The notes under the pieces were generated by a model that saw only the letters and a program-made list of their open reading frames with translations, had not been told where the DNA came from and did no database searches. A program made the translations under genes and the position numbers. From assembly GCA_036495525.1 (NCBI GenBank), contig DASXMR010000064.1, positions 1 to 15,646 on the forward strand: DNA of 15,646 bases, given 5' to 3'. This document shows, in pieces, positions 6,976 to 13,572 of this stretch (position 1 is the stretch's first letter; the number at the start of each line of letters is the position of its first letter). The DNA is from DASXMR01 sp036495525. Its GTDB lineage: Bacteria; Actinomycetota; Actinomycetes; Streptosporangiales; Streptosporangiaceae.

Positions 6976-7236
6976 TCAGGTCGCTGACGCGGTCTGTACC
7001 CGCGGCAGGACAGTGCGGCAGAACTCGCCCACGGTCATGCCGGCCAGCATCTCGCCCTCGTCGTCGTCGAACTTGATCCCGAACCGGTCCTCGACCCGCA
7101 CAGCGAGCTCGGCGAGGGCGAGCGACTCCAGATCGGCGCCGGCTGGGCCGAGCGTGGTGTCGTCGTCGATGCCTTCGGTGCTGTAGTTCATCTCGGTGAG
7201 CGAGTCGAGCACGAACTGGCGGATCTCATCGATCAT
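6976..7236 (-). CDS. Acyl carrier protein 1
   Basis: An 86-residue acidic carrier protein. Helix 1 is MIDEIRQFVLDSLTEM. The attachment site is GADLESLALAELAVRVEDR with Ser38, in an ESL rather than the usual DSL context. The tail FDDDEGEMLAGMTVGEFCRTVL fits helices 3 and 4. The ATG at 7234-7236 lies inside the ligase gene, an 11-nt overlap, with AAAGGAAC about ten bases upstream. Immediate coupling to the ligase makes it the best candidate for the ligase's acyl acceptor. It differs in sequence from ACP 2, so the pair is not a recent tandem duplication. Confidence 0.88.
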   Translation of the reverse strand: MIDEIRQFVLDSLTEMNYSTEGIDDDTTLGPAGADLESLALAELAVRVEDRFGIKFDDDEGEMLAGMTVGEFCRTVLPRVQTASAT

Positions 7237-8716
7237 GGTCAGCCGTTCCTTTCGGCGCCGGGTGGCTAGACCCGGCTGCCTGGCGGCCGGCGTCCGCCCT
7301 GGCTGCCGGGGTGACCGGAGCCGCTGACCCGTTCGGCTCGGCGCCGCGGAGCACGGCGTGGTCGCGGACGAGCTTGCCGGTGGCCGTGCGCGGCAGCTGC
7401 CCGACCACGTGCAGCCGCCGCGGGCGCTTGTAGCCGGCCAGCCGGGTGGTGATGGCGCGCTCCACCGCGGGTACCCCGGCTCCGTCGGCTAGCACCAGGT
7501 ATGCCTCGATCGCGTGGTCGTGCACGACGACCACGCTGACGACCTCAGGCAGCGCGGCGATGGTGTGCTCGACCTCGGTCAGGTCCACCTTGAGGCCGCC
7601 GACGGAGACCTGTGAGTCCCGGCGTCCCAGTACCCGCACTAGCCCGGTCTGCTGGTCGACGCTGCCGGCGTCCCTGGTGTGCAGCCAGCCGTCGGACCAG
7701 CGGGTCGGGTCCTGGTTGCCGAGGTACGGCGACTCGGGCAGCGATACGTGCAGCTCCCCGCCCTCTTCCCGGACGCTGAGGCCGGGGGCGGGCCGCACGG
7801 CAGGCCGGTGCTCGCCGAACAGGTCGGTCGCGATGACGCCGACCTCGGTCATCCCATACATGTTGCCGAGGCGTACCTGGTACCGGTCCACGAACCCGGC
7901 GCAGACATCGGCGCGGACGAGCTCGCCGCCGGTCGTCATGCCGGTCAGGTGAGGCAGCTTCGGCGGCTGCTGAACGGATGCCAGCAGCTCGATATGGAAG
8001 GGGACGCCGAGCAGGGTGGTCGGCTGGGAGCCTGCGGCGACTGCGGACAGGATGCCGTCCGCCGTCATCCGGGCGGGGATGGTCAGGTTCACGCCCGCGT
8101 GCAGGCCGTAGAGCAGCCCGCCGACGAGCCCGAGCACGTGCACCATGGACGCGAGCGACACGATGCGCTCACCGCTGCGCGGCACGCCGTCGATCATCGT
8201 GTAGCGCTTGACCTCGGCGACGAGGTTCCCGGCGTCCCGGCCGATGATCTTGGATGGGCCGGTCGACCCAGAGCTGAGCTGGATGACGGCGTGGCTGGTG
8301 GCGGCCGGCTGTCCGGGATACGCCCGCACTCGCTCAGTGACCTCCGCGAACCCGCGTAACGGGCCGCCGGCCGAGCGCTCGGGCTCAACGACGAGCTGCG
8401 GCCGCAGGCGGTGCAGCGCGATGTCTATCTCGTGCGGCGTAAGCCGGTGGTCAAGCAGGGACGCCTGGGCGCCGATCTGCCAGGAGGCGAGGAGGTTGGC
8501 GATGAAGGCGACAGAGGGAGCAAGGCACAGCGCGACGGAGCCGCCGCGTGCTAACCCGGCGCTGGTCAGCGCCTGGTGCCGGTCGGCCACAAGACGGCGC
8601 AGCTCGGCGCGCGTGACCGGGTGGTCCAAGTGCAGGCAGACGTCATCCGCTGGGCCGGCGAGCAGCACCTCGTCGACCCATTCAGGCTCCAGCTGCGGGT
8701 ACGCGTCCCTGGCCAC
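7226..8716 (-). CDS. Acyl-AMP ligase (ANL superfamily, AMP-dependent synthetase)
   Basis: A 496-residue adenylate-forming enzyme. Core motifs in order: P-loop LSSGSTGPSK (147-156), YGMTEVG (287-293), LHTRDAG (345-351), in which the usual YxTGD is degenerate but the ribose-binding Asp is kept, hinge GRRDSQVSVGGLKVD (364-378), and the C-terminal PRTATGK with catalytic Lys448. The C-terminal subdomain is complete, so both half reactions should be possible: acid + ATP to acyl-AMP, then transfer to CoA or a carrier thiol. A disordered Ala/Pro-rich tail (about 457-496) overlaps the ACP 1 start. The GTG start at 8714-8716 has GGAGG about eight bases upstream. As first gene of the operon and translationally linked to ACP 1, it probably loads an acid there; 4-hydroxymandelate-derived acid, an aryl acid or a fatty acid are all possible. 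Leu55 and Leu120 are TTA codons (8552-8554, 8357-8359). Confidence 0.9.
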   Translation of the reverse strand: MARDAYPQLEPEWVDEVLLAGPADDVCLHLDHPVTRAELRRLVADRHQALTSAGLARGGSVALCLAPSVAFIANLLASWQIGAQASLLDHRLTPHEIDIALHRLRPQLVVEPERSAGGPLRGFAEVTERVRAYPGQPAATSHAVIQLSSGSTGPSKIIGRDAGNLVAEVKRYTMIDGVPRSGERIVSLASMVHVLGLVGGLLYGLHAGVNLTIPARMTADGILSAVAAGSQPTTLLGVPFHIELLASVQQPPKLPHLTGMTTGGELVRADVCAGFVDRYQVRLGNMYGMTEVGVIATDLFGEHRPAVRPAPGLSVREEGGELHVSLPESPYLGNQDPTRWSDGWLHTRDAGSVDQQTGLVRVLGRRDSQVSVGGLKVDLTEVEHTIAALPEVVSVVVVHDHAIEAYLVLADGAGVPAVERAITTRLAGYKRPRRLHVVGQLPRTATGKLVRDHAVLRGAEPNGSAAPVTPAARADAGRQAAGSSHPAPKGTADHDR

Positions 8717-8787
8717 CCCCCCACCTCCAGTTCTGCTCTCCCCTGAATGGCCAGTCTGCTGGCAGGTGCCCCGCCCTGCGTTTCTCG

Positions 8788-8817
8788 ATCGTAAAAGCTC
8801 GGCAAAAGCTAGCCGAA
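8788..8817 (-). promoter_or_regulatory. Candidate promoter of the biosynthetic operon with 11-bp-spaced heptamer repeat
   Basis: On the minus strand, TACGAT (8788-8793) is a fair -10 hexamer and TTCGGC (8812-8817) a weak -35 with an 18-nt spacer, giving a leader of about 65 nt before the ligase GTG. Between them the heptamer AGCTTTT occurs twice, spanning 8793-8799 and 8804-8810, exactly 11 bp apart; the two 11-mers match at 9 of 11 positions. Heptamers with 11-bp period are the architecture of SARP operators, but this heptamer is not a known SARP consensus, so the link is inference. Confidence 0.4.
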
Positions 8818-8824
8818 CGGCTGA

Positions 8825-8849
8825 ATAACTGCGTTATCACGACGTGATA
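8825..8849. promoter_or_regulatory. Two overlapping palindromes upstream of the operon
   Basis: Two perfect inverted repeats lie just upstream of the candidate promoter. ATAAC-TGC-GTTAT covers 8825-8837 and TATCAC-GAC-GTGATA covers 8835-8849. Their centres (8831 and 8842) are 11 bp apart, one helical turn, so a dimeric regulator could bind both on the same DNA face. They occupy an A/T-richer stretch in an otherwise very GC-rich window. No regulator gene of a matching type (TetR, GntR, MarR) lies in the window. Confidence 0.5.
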
Positions 8850-8934
8850 GTGCAACGGTCGCTCTGCCTGGAATTGACCTTACTCGCTCGCGGTCGTTTG
8901 ACAAGAGCGCGCACCCGCCGCCGCCAGCCAAGGC

Positions 8935-9231
8935 CTAGCTGCGGCTGGCTCCTCGCGGACGGACCGTGAAGCCCAGGTCGCCGAGCACCCTGACCGCGCC
9001 GCTTTTGCCGCCCTCAAAGTCGCCGGACGCGAGCCTCCGGCCGGTGGCGAACTCGTATGCCGTGCCGAGGATCGCCTTTGGCGGGTACGTGCGCTTCTGC
9101 CAGACCAGGTCGTATGTAGTAGTGGGAGCGAAGCCGTGCGCAGCGAAGAACTCCTGCTGGCCGACCCGGTCGTATTCCTCCATCGCGCGCACAACCTCGG
9201 CGTCCGTCACGGTGTCCCACGCCACTGCCAT
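8935..9231 (-). CDS. Small standalone ScoMcrA-type N-terminal domain protein
   Basis: The likely product is 98 residues, from the ATG at 9229-9231 (MAVAWDTVTDAEVV), preceded by GGGGGGA. The frame stays open upstream to 9432, but that extension is low-complexity and unlikely to be coded. The sequence resembles the N-terminal head domain found before HNH or restriction modules in ScoMcrA-like proteins: EEYDRVGQQEFFAAHGF, then TTTYDLVWQKRTYPPKAILGTA, FATGRRL and a C-terminal GDLGFTV. Here it stands alone with no nuclease domain following. Such domains are thought to contact modified DNA or help target nucleases; a single-domain version could be a remnant, a regulator or a stress protein. It ends 218 nt before the ligase start and runs in the same direction as the operon, but it is probably not part of the pathway. 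Family assignment is from motif memory. Confidence 0.65.
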   Translation of the reverse strand: MAVAWDTVTDAEVVRAMEEYDRVGQQEFFAAHGFAPTTTYDLVWQKRTYPPKAILGTAYEFATGRRLASGDFEGGKSGAVRVLGDLGFTVRPRGASRS

Positions 9232-9423
9232 CGTTCCCCCCAGGTTTTCGGCCCCGCCAGAGCGCGCATCACTGTCTGGCTCGGCGGCTCGCGGCGGCTT
9301 CAGCCCGCCAGGTCCGTTCGGATTCCATGCCCGCCGGCTCTCGTCGGCTAACTCAGCGGTTTGGCCTCCGCTGCCGCCGGATGCCTTCGGTGACGGGGCT
9401 GAGTGCCGTGCCAGCATGGGGCG

Positions 9424-9681
9424 GTGACGCAAGCAGCTTCGCCGGGCTGGGTGGTAGTGCTGAACGGGCCACCGCGGTCGGGAAAGTCCAGCATCGTGGA
9501 AGTCATTCAGCAGACCTTCGATGGCGCGTGGATGAACCTCGGCGTCGACGTCTTCAGCGGGTACGTGACGCCGCCGCGCTACCGGCCGGGGATCTGCCTG
9601 CGCCCCGGCGGAGAGCGGCCTGAAATCGAGGCGCTAAGAAGGCAGCGCCGGGAGCGTCATCCTCACCCACACGTCCGCTGA
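9424..9681 (+). pseudogene. Truncated chloramphenicol phosphotransferase-like P-loop protein
   Basis: The frame starts at GTG 9424, or GTG 9403 in the same frame. It encodes a clear P-loop, VVVLNGPPRSGKSSIV, followed by NLGVDVFSGYVTPPRYRPG and LRPGGERPEIEAL. This pattern is that of the N-terminal third of chloramphenicol phosphotransferase-like kinases (normally about 170-200 residues). After EIEAL the homology stops and the frame runs through an Arg/His-rich stretch to a TGA at residue 86. Another frame then reads VILTHTSADMLTGAP and ends at a TGA near 9746; this may be the tail of another or of the same gene. A deletion or frameshift near 9630-9650 is the simplest explanation, so I call it a broken gene. 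The nucleotide-binding part is intact, but the catalytic and substrate parts are missing. Confidence 0.6.
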
Positions 9682-9798
9682 CATGCTGACCGGCGCTCCG
9701 CTGCCGTTCGAGGCGGCGCACGACGGGTACACGGTCGAGATCTGACCACGCGGCACCGGCGTCCAGCACCACCAGCGGGCCGGGCCGATACTGGTCTG

Positions 9799-10512
9799 AT
9801 GACAGAGCACGCGCACGGGGCGCACGGGCATGAGGCTGGCCAGGTCCGCGATAAGAGCTTCTGGGACGAGCGGTACCGGTCGTCCGAGCGGGTCTGGAGC
9901 GGGAAGCCGAACCCGCAGCTGGTTGCCGAGGTCTCGGGCCGGCCGGCAGGCCGGGCGCTGGACGTCGGCTGCGGCGAGGGAGCCGACGCGCTCTGGCTGG
10001 CGCGAAACGGCTGGACGGTGGTCGCAACCGACATCTCCACCGTGGCCCTTGATCGGGCTGCGCGGCATGCCGAGGACGCTGACCCCCGCGCTGCTGAGCG
10101 GATCGAGTGGAGGCAGGCGGACCTATTCGGGAAGCCGCCGGAGCGCGCCGCGTTCGATCTGGTCTCCGCGCAGTTCATGCAGCTGGAGCCGGAACCACGC
10201 GACCACCTGTTCGCCGGCCTGATCCAGTCGGTCAGGGCGGGCGGGATGCTGCTGGTCGTCGGGCACCACCCGTCGGACCTCGGCACGGGAGTGGCCCGAC
10301 CCCCGATGCCCGAGCTGTTCTACACCGCTGACGAGATCGCCGCGCTGCTGGACGGCGACTGGACGGTTGAGGCCAATGAGGCCCGCCCCAGGCCGGCCAC
10401 CTTGCCGGATGGCGCCGAGGTCACGATTCACGACGCCGTGCTGGTCGCGACGCGGCGGCCAGGCGGAACCGCCGATGGCGACGCTGACGACCACAGCAGC
10501 ACCGGAAGCTGA
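9799..10512 (+). CDS. SAM-dependent class I methyltransferase
   Basis: A 237-residue Rossmann-fold methyltransferase. Motif I is ALDVGCGEGADALWLA (53-68), the acidic end of strand 2 is in VVATDIS (Asp78), and DLVSAQFMQLE is the motif IV region. The N-terminal FWDERYRSSERVWSGKPNP block is shared with small methyltransferases annotated near tellurite-resistance TehB-type and generic SAM enzymes. The first 12 residues are His-rich (EHAHGAHGHE), which could bind metal or be neutral. The ATG at 9799 has no strong ribosome-binding site, only GGG 15 bases away, so the start or mode of initiation is uncertain. It converges on the nucleotidyltransferase-like gene. A role in detoxification or housekeeping is as likely as product methylation. 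Confidence 0.85.
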   Translation: MTEHAHGAHGHEAGQVRDKSFWDERYRSSERVWSGKPNPQLVAEVSGRPAGRALDVGCGEGADALWLARNGWTVVATDISTVALDRAARHAEDADPRAAERIEWRQADLFGKPPERAAFDLVSAQFMQLEPEPRDHLFAGLIQSVRAGGMLLVVGHHPSDLGTGVARPPMPELFYTADEIAALLDGDWTVEANEARPRPATLPDGAEVTIHDAVLVATRRPGGTADGDADDHSSTGS

Positions 10513-10625
10513 CCCGCCCCTGATCCCCGGCCCGACCAAGTGTCCCGCACGGGCACCTGTTACCTACCCGCCGCCGCCGGCCTGGCACCAGGGGTCGGCC
10601 CTGGACGGCAGCCGCAAGGCCGGCC
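10513..10625. other. Convergent intergenic region without clear terminator
   Basis: This 113-nt gap lies between two converging genes. It contains CCTGG-CA-CCAGG (10581-10592), whose loop is too small for a good hairpin, and the palindrome AAGGCCGGCCTT (10616-10627), which runs into the TAA of the gene on the minus strand. No U-tract follows either. A GC-rich bidirectional terminator is possible but not shown. Confidence 0.3.
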
Positions 10626-12176
10626 TTACCGTGTGCTCAGCCTGGCCGCCCACGAGCGGTGCAGCTCGATCGGGTCAACGGACTGCACCAGCGAGGCCGC
10701 CTCGGCGAAGGACACCGGGTTGGCCGGCAGCCGCCGCTCGAAGGTCTTCCGGTCGATGCTGCCAAGCGCGCGCGAGTACCTGAGCTGCACGGTCCGCTCC
10801 CCAAGCAGCACCGTCGCGGCGCTCTCGTCGCCTAGCACCCGGTGCCGCTCACCGGCTAGCCGGAACGCGATGCCGCTCGGCCCGTCGACGCGCAGGTCGT
10901 CGACCCGGCACCAGGTCACCGACGCGCCCGGCTCGGCTACCAGGTGCCCGACGTTGCTGCCGAGGACGACGGCGCCGTTGATCGACGACCCGCTGCCGGT
11001 GACCCTGGTGCCGATCACCGCCGAGTTGCTGACCTTGCAGTCGCCGGGCAGGTAGCTGCCGGCGATGAAGCTCGCCCCGCTGGCCAGGGAATCCGGCAGG
11101 CCGAGAAATGCCCGGATCGCCGAGCCTGACTCACCGGCCGCGAAGATGTCGGTGAACGCGCCCGACAGGGCGACGTGATTGCCGACGTCGATCCAGTACG
11201 GCTCGCCGAAGTCGAACACCGACACCCGCATCGGCCGGCCCGCCTGGCGCTCGAACGCCTGCCGGAACCGCTGCACGCTCTCGTAGAAGTCGGGCACGCT
11301 GGCGAGCAGGCCCTGCAGCCCGGTCAGCCCCGCTTGCTGCTCGCTGGCGATCCGCTCGTCCCACGCCTGCCGGGACGGGCTCTGCAGCGCCTGCCAGAAG
11401 TAGGGGTCCCAGTTCGCGGCCGAGGTCCGGTCGCCGACCCGGTCGCCGAACGCGTCGCAGGCCAGCGACAGGAACTCGTGCGTCGCGGCGAAGCTGCCGA
11501 GATTGACGAAGGTGGCGAGCGGCCGGCCGGAGGTGTCACGCAGCGCGCTGATCAGCCGGTCCATCGGCTGCCGTGACACGTCCCTGAGCACGGCGTCGCT
11601 CTCGGTGTCGACCTGCAGCCACTCCTTCTGGGCGGCGAGGTGCGGTTCTGGCTGCCTGCGCCAGCCGAACCGGACGACGTCAGCACCGGCCACCTTGGCC
11701 GGATCGGCGCGCAGCTGCCTGCTGGGGATCAGGACCTCATCGCCCCAGCTGACGGTCACGCCGGCGAAGCCAGCCGAGCGCAGGCAGTCGATCAGCGGGG
11801 TAGCAGAGCGGATCGCGGCCTCGCCGATCGTCAGCCCGTCGCGGCCGCGCTCGCCGTCGGGCAGCGGGAATGCCGCCTTGACGTTCCGCAGCGCCTGGGT
11901 GAACGGGCTCAGCCTGGTGCCGGAGCCGAAGAACATGAGGATCTGGTCAATGGCCGTGCCCTCGCCCCGGACGGCCGAGTAAGCCTGCAGCGCGCCGAGC
12001 AGGTTGCCTTTCCTGCCCCGCTCGACCCAGTACCGGGGGCCGCCGCCGGAGCCGGGCGCGGCGAGGGTCGCGTCCCAGTACCTTGCCTCAAGCTGGTCGC
12101 CGGTGACGATCAGCACCCGGCGCAGATCCCGCTCGCTGCCACGCGCCAGCCGGGCATTCGTCAGCAGGTCGGACAT
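10626..12176 (-). CDS. Nucleotidyltransferase-like protein with C-terminal left-handed beta-helix
   Basis: A 516-residue protein. Residues 84-106 hold a nucleotidyltransferase-type signature, GSGTRLSPFTQAL followed by KAAFPLP, like the GxGTRLxPxT...K..P loop of sugar-nucleotide pyrophosphorylases. About 300 residues later come imperfect hexapeptide-like turns (roughly 365-430: FIAGSYLPGDCKVSNSAVIG, then TVTGSG-like and INGAVVLGSNVG turns), the usual sign of a left-handed parallel beta-helix. This order, NTP-transferase core then beta-helix, matches bifunctional or oligomeric sugar-1-phosphate nucleotidylyltransferases, though the segment before the signature (VLIVTGDQLEARYWD) is unusual and the protein does not match a named enzyme I know. 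The ATG is at 12174-12176 with only a weak AGAAG upstream. No glycosyltransferase or deoxysugar gene is nearby, so a link to glycosylation of the cluster product has no support. Confidence 0.7.
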   Translation of the reverse strand: MSDLLTNARLARGSERDLRRVLIVTGDQLEARYWDATLAAPGSGGGPRYWVERGRKGNLLGALQAYSAVRGEGTAIDQILMFFGSGTRLSPFTQALRNVKAAFPLPDGERGRDGLTIGEAAIRSATPLIDCLRSAGFAGVTVSWGDEVLIPSRQLRADPAKVAGADVVRFGWRRQPEPHLAAQKEWLQVDTESDAVLRDVSRQPMDRLISALRDTSGRPLATFVNLGSFAATHEFLSLACDAFGDRVGDRTSAANWDPYFWQALQSPSRQAWDERIASEQQAGLTGLQGLLASVPDFYESVQRFRQAFERQAGRPMRVSVFDFGEPYWIDVGNHVALSGAFTDIFAAGESGSAIRAFLGLPDSLASGASFIAGSYLPGDCKVSNSAVIGTRVTGSGSSINGAVVLGSNVGHLVAEPGASVTWCRVDDLRVDGPSGIAFRLAGERHRVLGDESAATVLLGERTVQLRYSRALGSIDRKTFERRLPANPVSFAEAASLVQSVDPIELHRSWAARLSTR

Positions 12177-12486
12177 TCGCTTCTGGATTCCTGACTAGGT
12201 CCTGGCGGGCCAGCGCGCGTCAGCTCGTCTACCAGGCCGGCCCACGTCCGCTAGGCGCGTCTGCTCCCACCTAAGCGGCGCCACCCGGATGCCCGGGCGA
12301 CGAAGTTGCTCAAATCTAGCACCGGGCTAGGTCCGCGCCGCTGACCGGCAGCGCGTCTCTGCCGGCCCCGATGGCGGGCAGACAAATGGGAGAACGAGGC
12401 CGGCCGCGGCCGGAGCAGGCTGTCAGGCCAGTCCCGCCGGCGGGCGTACTACCGCGGCCTTGCGGCCGCAGCCGGGGCCCGGCGGT
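12177..12486. other. Non-coding gap of 310 nt with GC palindromes
   Basis: No convincing gene is seen; the ORF at 12371-12646 on the plus strand is antisense shadow at its right end and low-complexity elsewhere. The gap holds CTAGC-ACCGG-GCTAG (12316-12330), a possible operator upstream of the nucleotidyltransferase-like gene, the 14-bp palindrome CCGGCCGCGGCCGG (12400-12413), CCCGCCGGCGGG (12433-12444), and the hairpin listed separately. Promoter boxes for the downstream minus-strand gene could not be picked out. Confidence 0.45.
12454..12469 (-). terminator. Weak GC hairpin downstream of the glycosidase-like gene
   Basis: GCGGCC-TTGC-GGCCGC forms a 6-bp all-GC stem with a 4-nt loop, 18-33 nt past the stop codon of the minus-strand gene. 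There is no T-rich tail, as is common for actinomycete intrinsic terminators. In DNA of this composition such hairpins also arise by chance. Confidence 0.3.
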
Positions 12487-13311
12487 TCACGCCCGCGCCT
12501 GGAGAAGGGCCGCCGCCTCGGAGAGGATGGCGTCCAGGGCGTCGATGGTCGCCCAGTCGCCGCCTAGCCACGGGCCTGACTCGAACCCGGCAGGCGGGGG
12601 ATTCCAGCAGGTCAGGAAGCAGGTCCCGGCGACGGTGTCGAGCTGACGCGACTTGAGCCATCGCCAGGCGGCACCGAACCAGAAAGGCCTGCGCAGCTCA
12701 CAGCGGGTATTGGTCTCGGTGATGCCGATGATGGCTTCTCCCGCGTCCGCCAGCGCGTCGCAGAGCCGCTTGAACTCATCGAGCTGCCCGACCGGGTTCG
12801 TGCCGCAGCTCTGGTCGTCGTAGCTGTCACAGCCGTAGAAGTCCAGGTTCCTGGCCATCCAGATGCTCGACGAAGACGCGCTGATCGTGGCCCTCTCGAT
12901 CGCGCCGACCTTGACGTTGTAGCCGTTCTGGCTGACCAGCGCCTGGATGTGCTTCTGCGCGGCACGCAGCTGGTCGGGGCGGATCGGATACTTCATCGTC
13001 GACGCCTCATGCCAGAGGGCAAGCAGCGACGGCGGACCAGTCTGTGGTGCCTGGCTCAGCCAGGCTTTCAGCGCCTCGTCCAGGCTCCTGCTGACCACCG
13101 CGGCAGGCTCGGGCCGGATAGACACGCACACCCGCGCGGCCGGATCCGAGGGCGCTGGCCAGCTGGCGGGAATGTGCCCTGGCGTCTTGCTTGCGTTATT
13201 GAGATAGACCCGCTGACCGGTCGGCCGGAGGGTCCGGCTGGCCGGCCCGATTTCGGCTGGCGTCTGCCGCATGAGGTCAAAGGCCTCTGCATTGGCTCCG
13301 GCGAGCACCAC
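12487..13311 (-). CDS. TIM-barrel glycoside hydrolase-like protein (clan GH-A-like)
   Basis: A 274-residue protein from GTG 13311, with AGGAG seven bases upstream; no in-frame ATG or GTG exists before the upstream TAG. The order of motifs is that of a (beta/alpha)8 glycosidase: VCVSIRPEP (61-69), LLALWHEAS (96-104) with Glu102 as candidate acid/base, then WMARNLDFYGCDSYD (151-165), then AIIGITETNT (193-202) with Glu199 as candidate nucleophile, then FLTCWNPPP near the C-terminus. The two Glu residues at strand ends, about 97 residues apart, fit clan GH-A enzymes such as beta-mannanases. No signal peptide or membrane segment is visible, so it is probably cytoplasmic or the true start is different. 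The substrate is unknown. It is divergent from the SARP gene (261-nt gap). There is no evident link to the aromatic cluster. Confidence 0.7.
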   Translation of the reverse strand: MVLAGANAEAFDLMRQTPAEIGPASRTLRPTGQRVYLNNASKTPGHIPASWPAPSDPAARVCVSIRPEPAAVVSRSLDEALKAWLSQAPQTGPPSLLALWHEASTMKYPIRPDQLRAAQKHIQALVSQNGYNVKVGAIERATISASSSSIWMARNLDFYGCDSYDDQSCGTNPVGQLDEFKRLCDALADAGEAIIGITETNTRCELRRPFWFGAAWRWLKSRQLDTVAGTCFLTCWNPPPAGFESGPWLGGDWATIDALDAILSEAAALLQARA

Positions 13312-13475
13312 GACTAGCTCCTGATCGGGGATCGAATCGGCCGACTCGGCGGCCGGCTGACCAGACGAGGACCGCCAGCCAGTCGGCGGTCGCGGTGCCT
13401 TGCTGCCACCCGTTTCTCCGCGCGCTAACTTGACGTGCTCATGCGAGACAGCGTGTCGTGAGCCGGTCGCATCCT

Positions 13476-13517
13476 GCTAACACGGCGCTAACATGGCCAA
13501 GTCGGCCGGCTTAGTGT
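13476..13517 (+). promoter_or_regulatory. SARP-type direct repeat and promoter upstream of the regulator gene
   Basis: The heptamer GCTAACA occurs at 13476-13482 and 13487-13493, start to start 11 bp. The second copy overlaps a -35-like CTAACA (13488-13493), and 18 nt further lies TAGTGT (13512-13517), a fair -10. Known SARPs bind heptameric direct repeats with 11-bp (or 22-bp) spacing that overlap the -35 box, so this arrangement fits, and autoregulation is possible. A third related copy, GCTAACT, lies at 13424-13430 but is not in the 11-bp phase. Confidence 0.5.
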
Positions 13518-13572
13518 TCCTCCTCGGCGCGCTGGGCCGGCCGTGGCCTGGCCGGACGTCGGGAGGAGCCCC

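Noticed and set aside
9232..9432. N-terminal 67-residue extension of the ScoMcrA-like protein
   Set aside because: The extension is Pro/Gly/Ser-rich with no homology, while ATG 9231 has a good GGGGGGA site and starts right at the domain.
12400..12444. GC-only palindromes as operators or attachment sites
   Set aside because: CCGG/GGCC-rich palindromes are expected by chance at this base composition and show no partner repeat.
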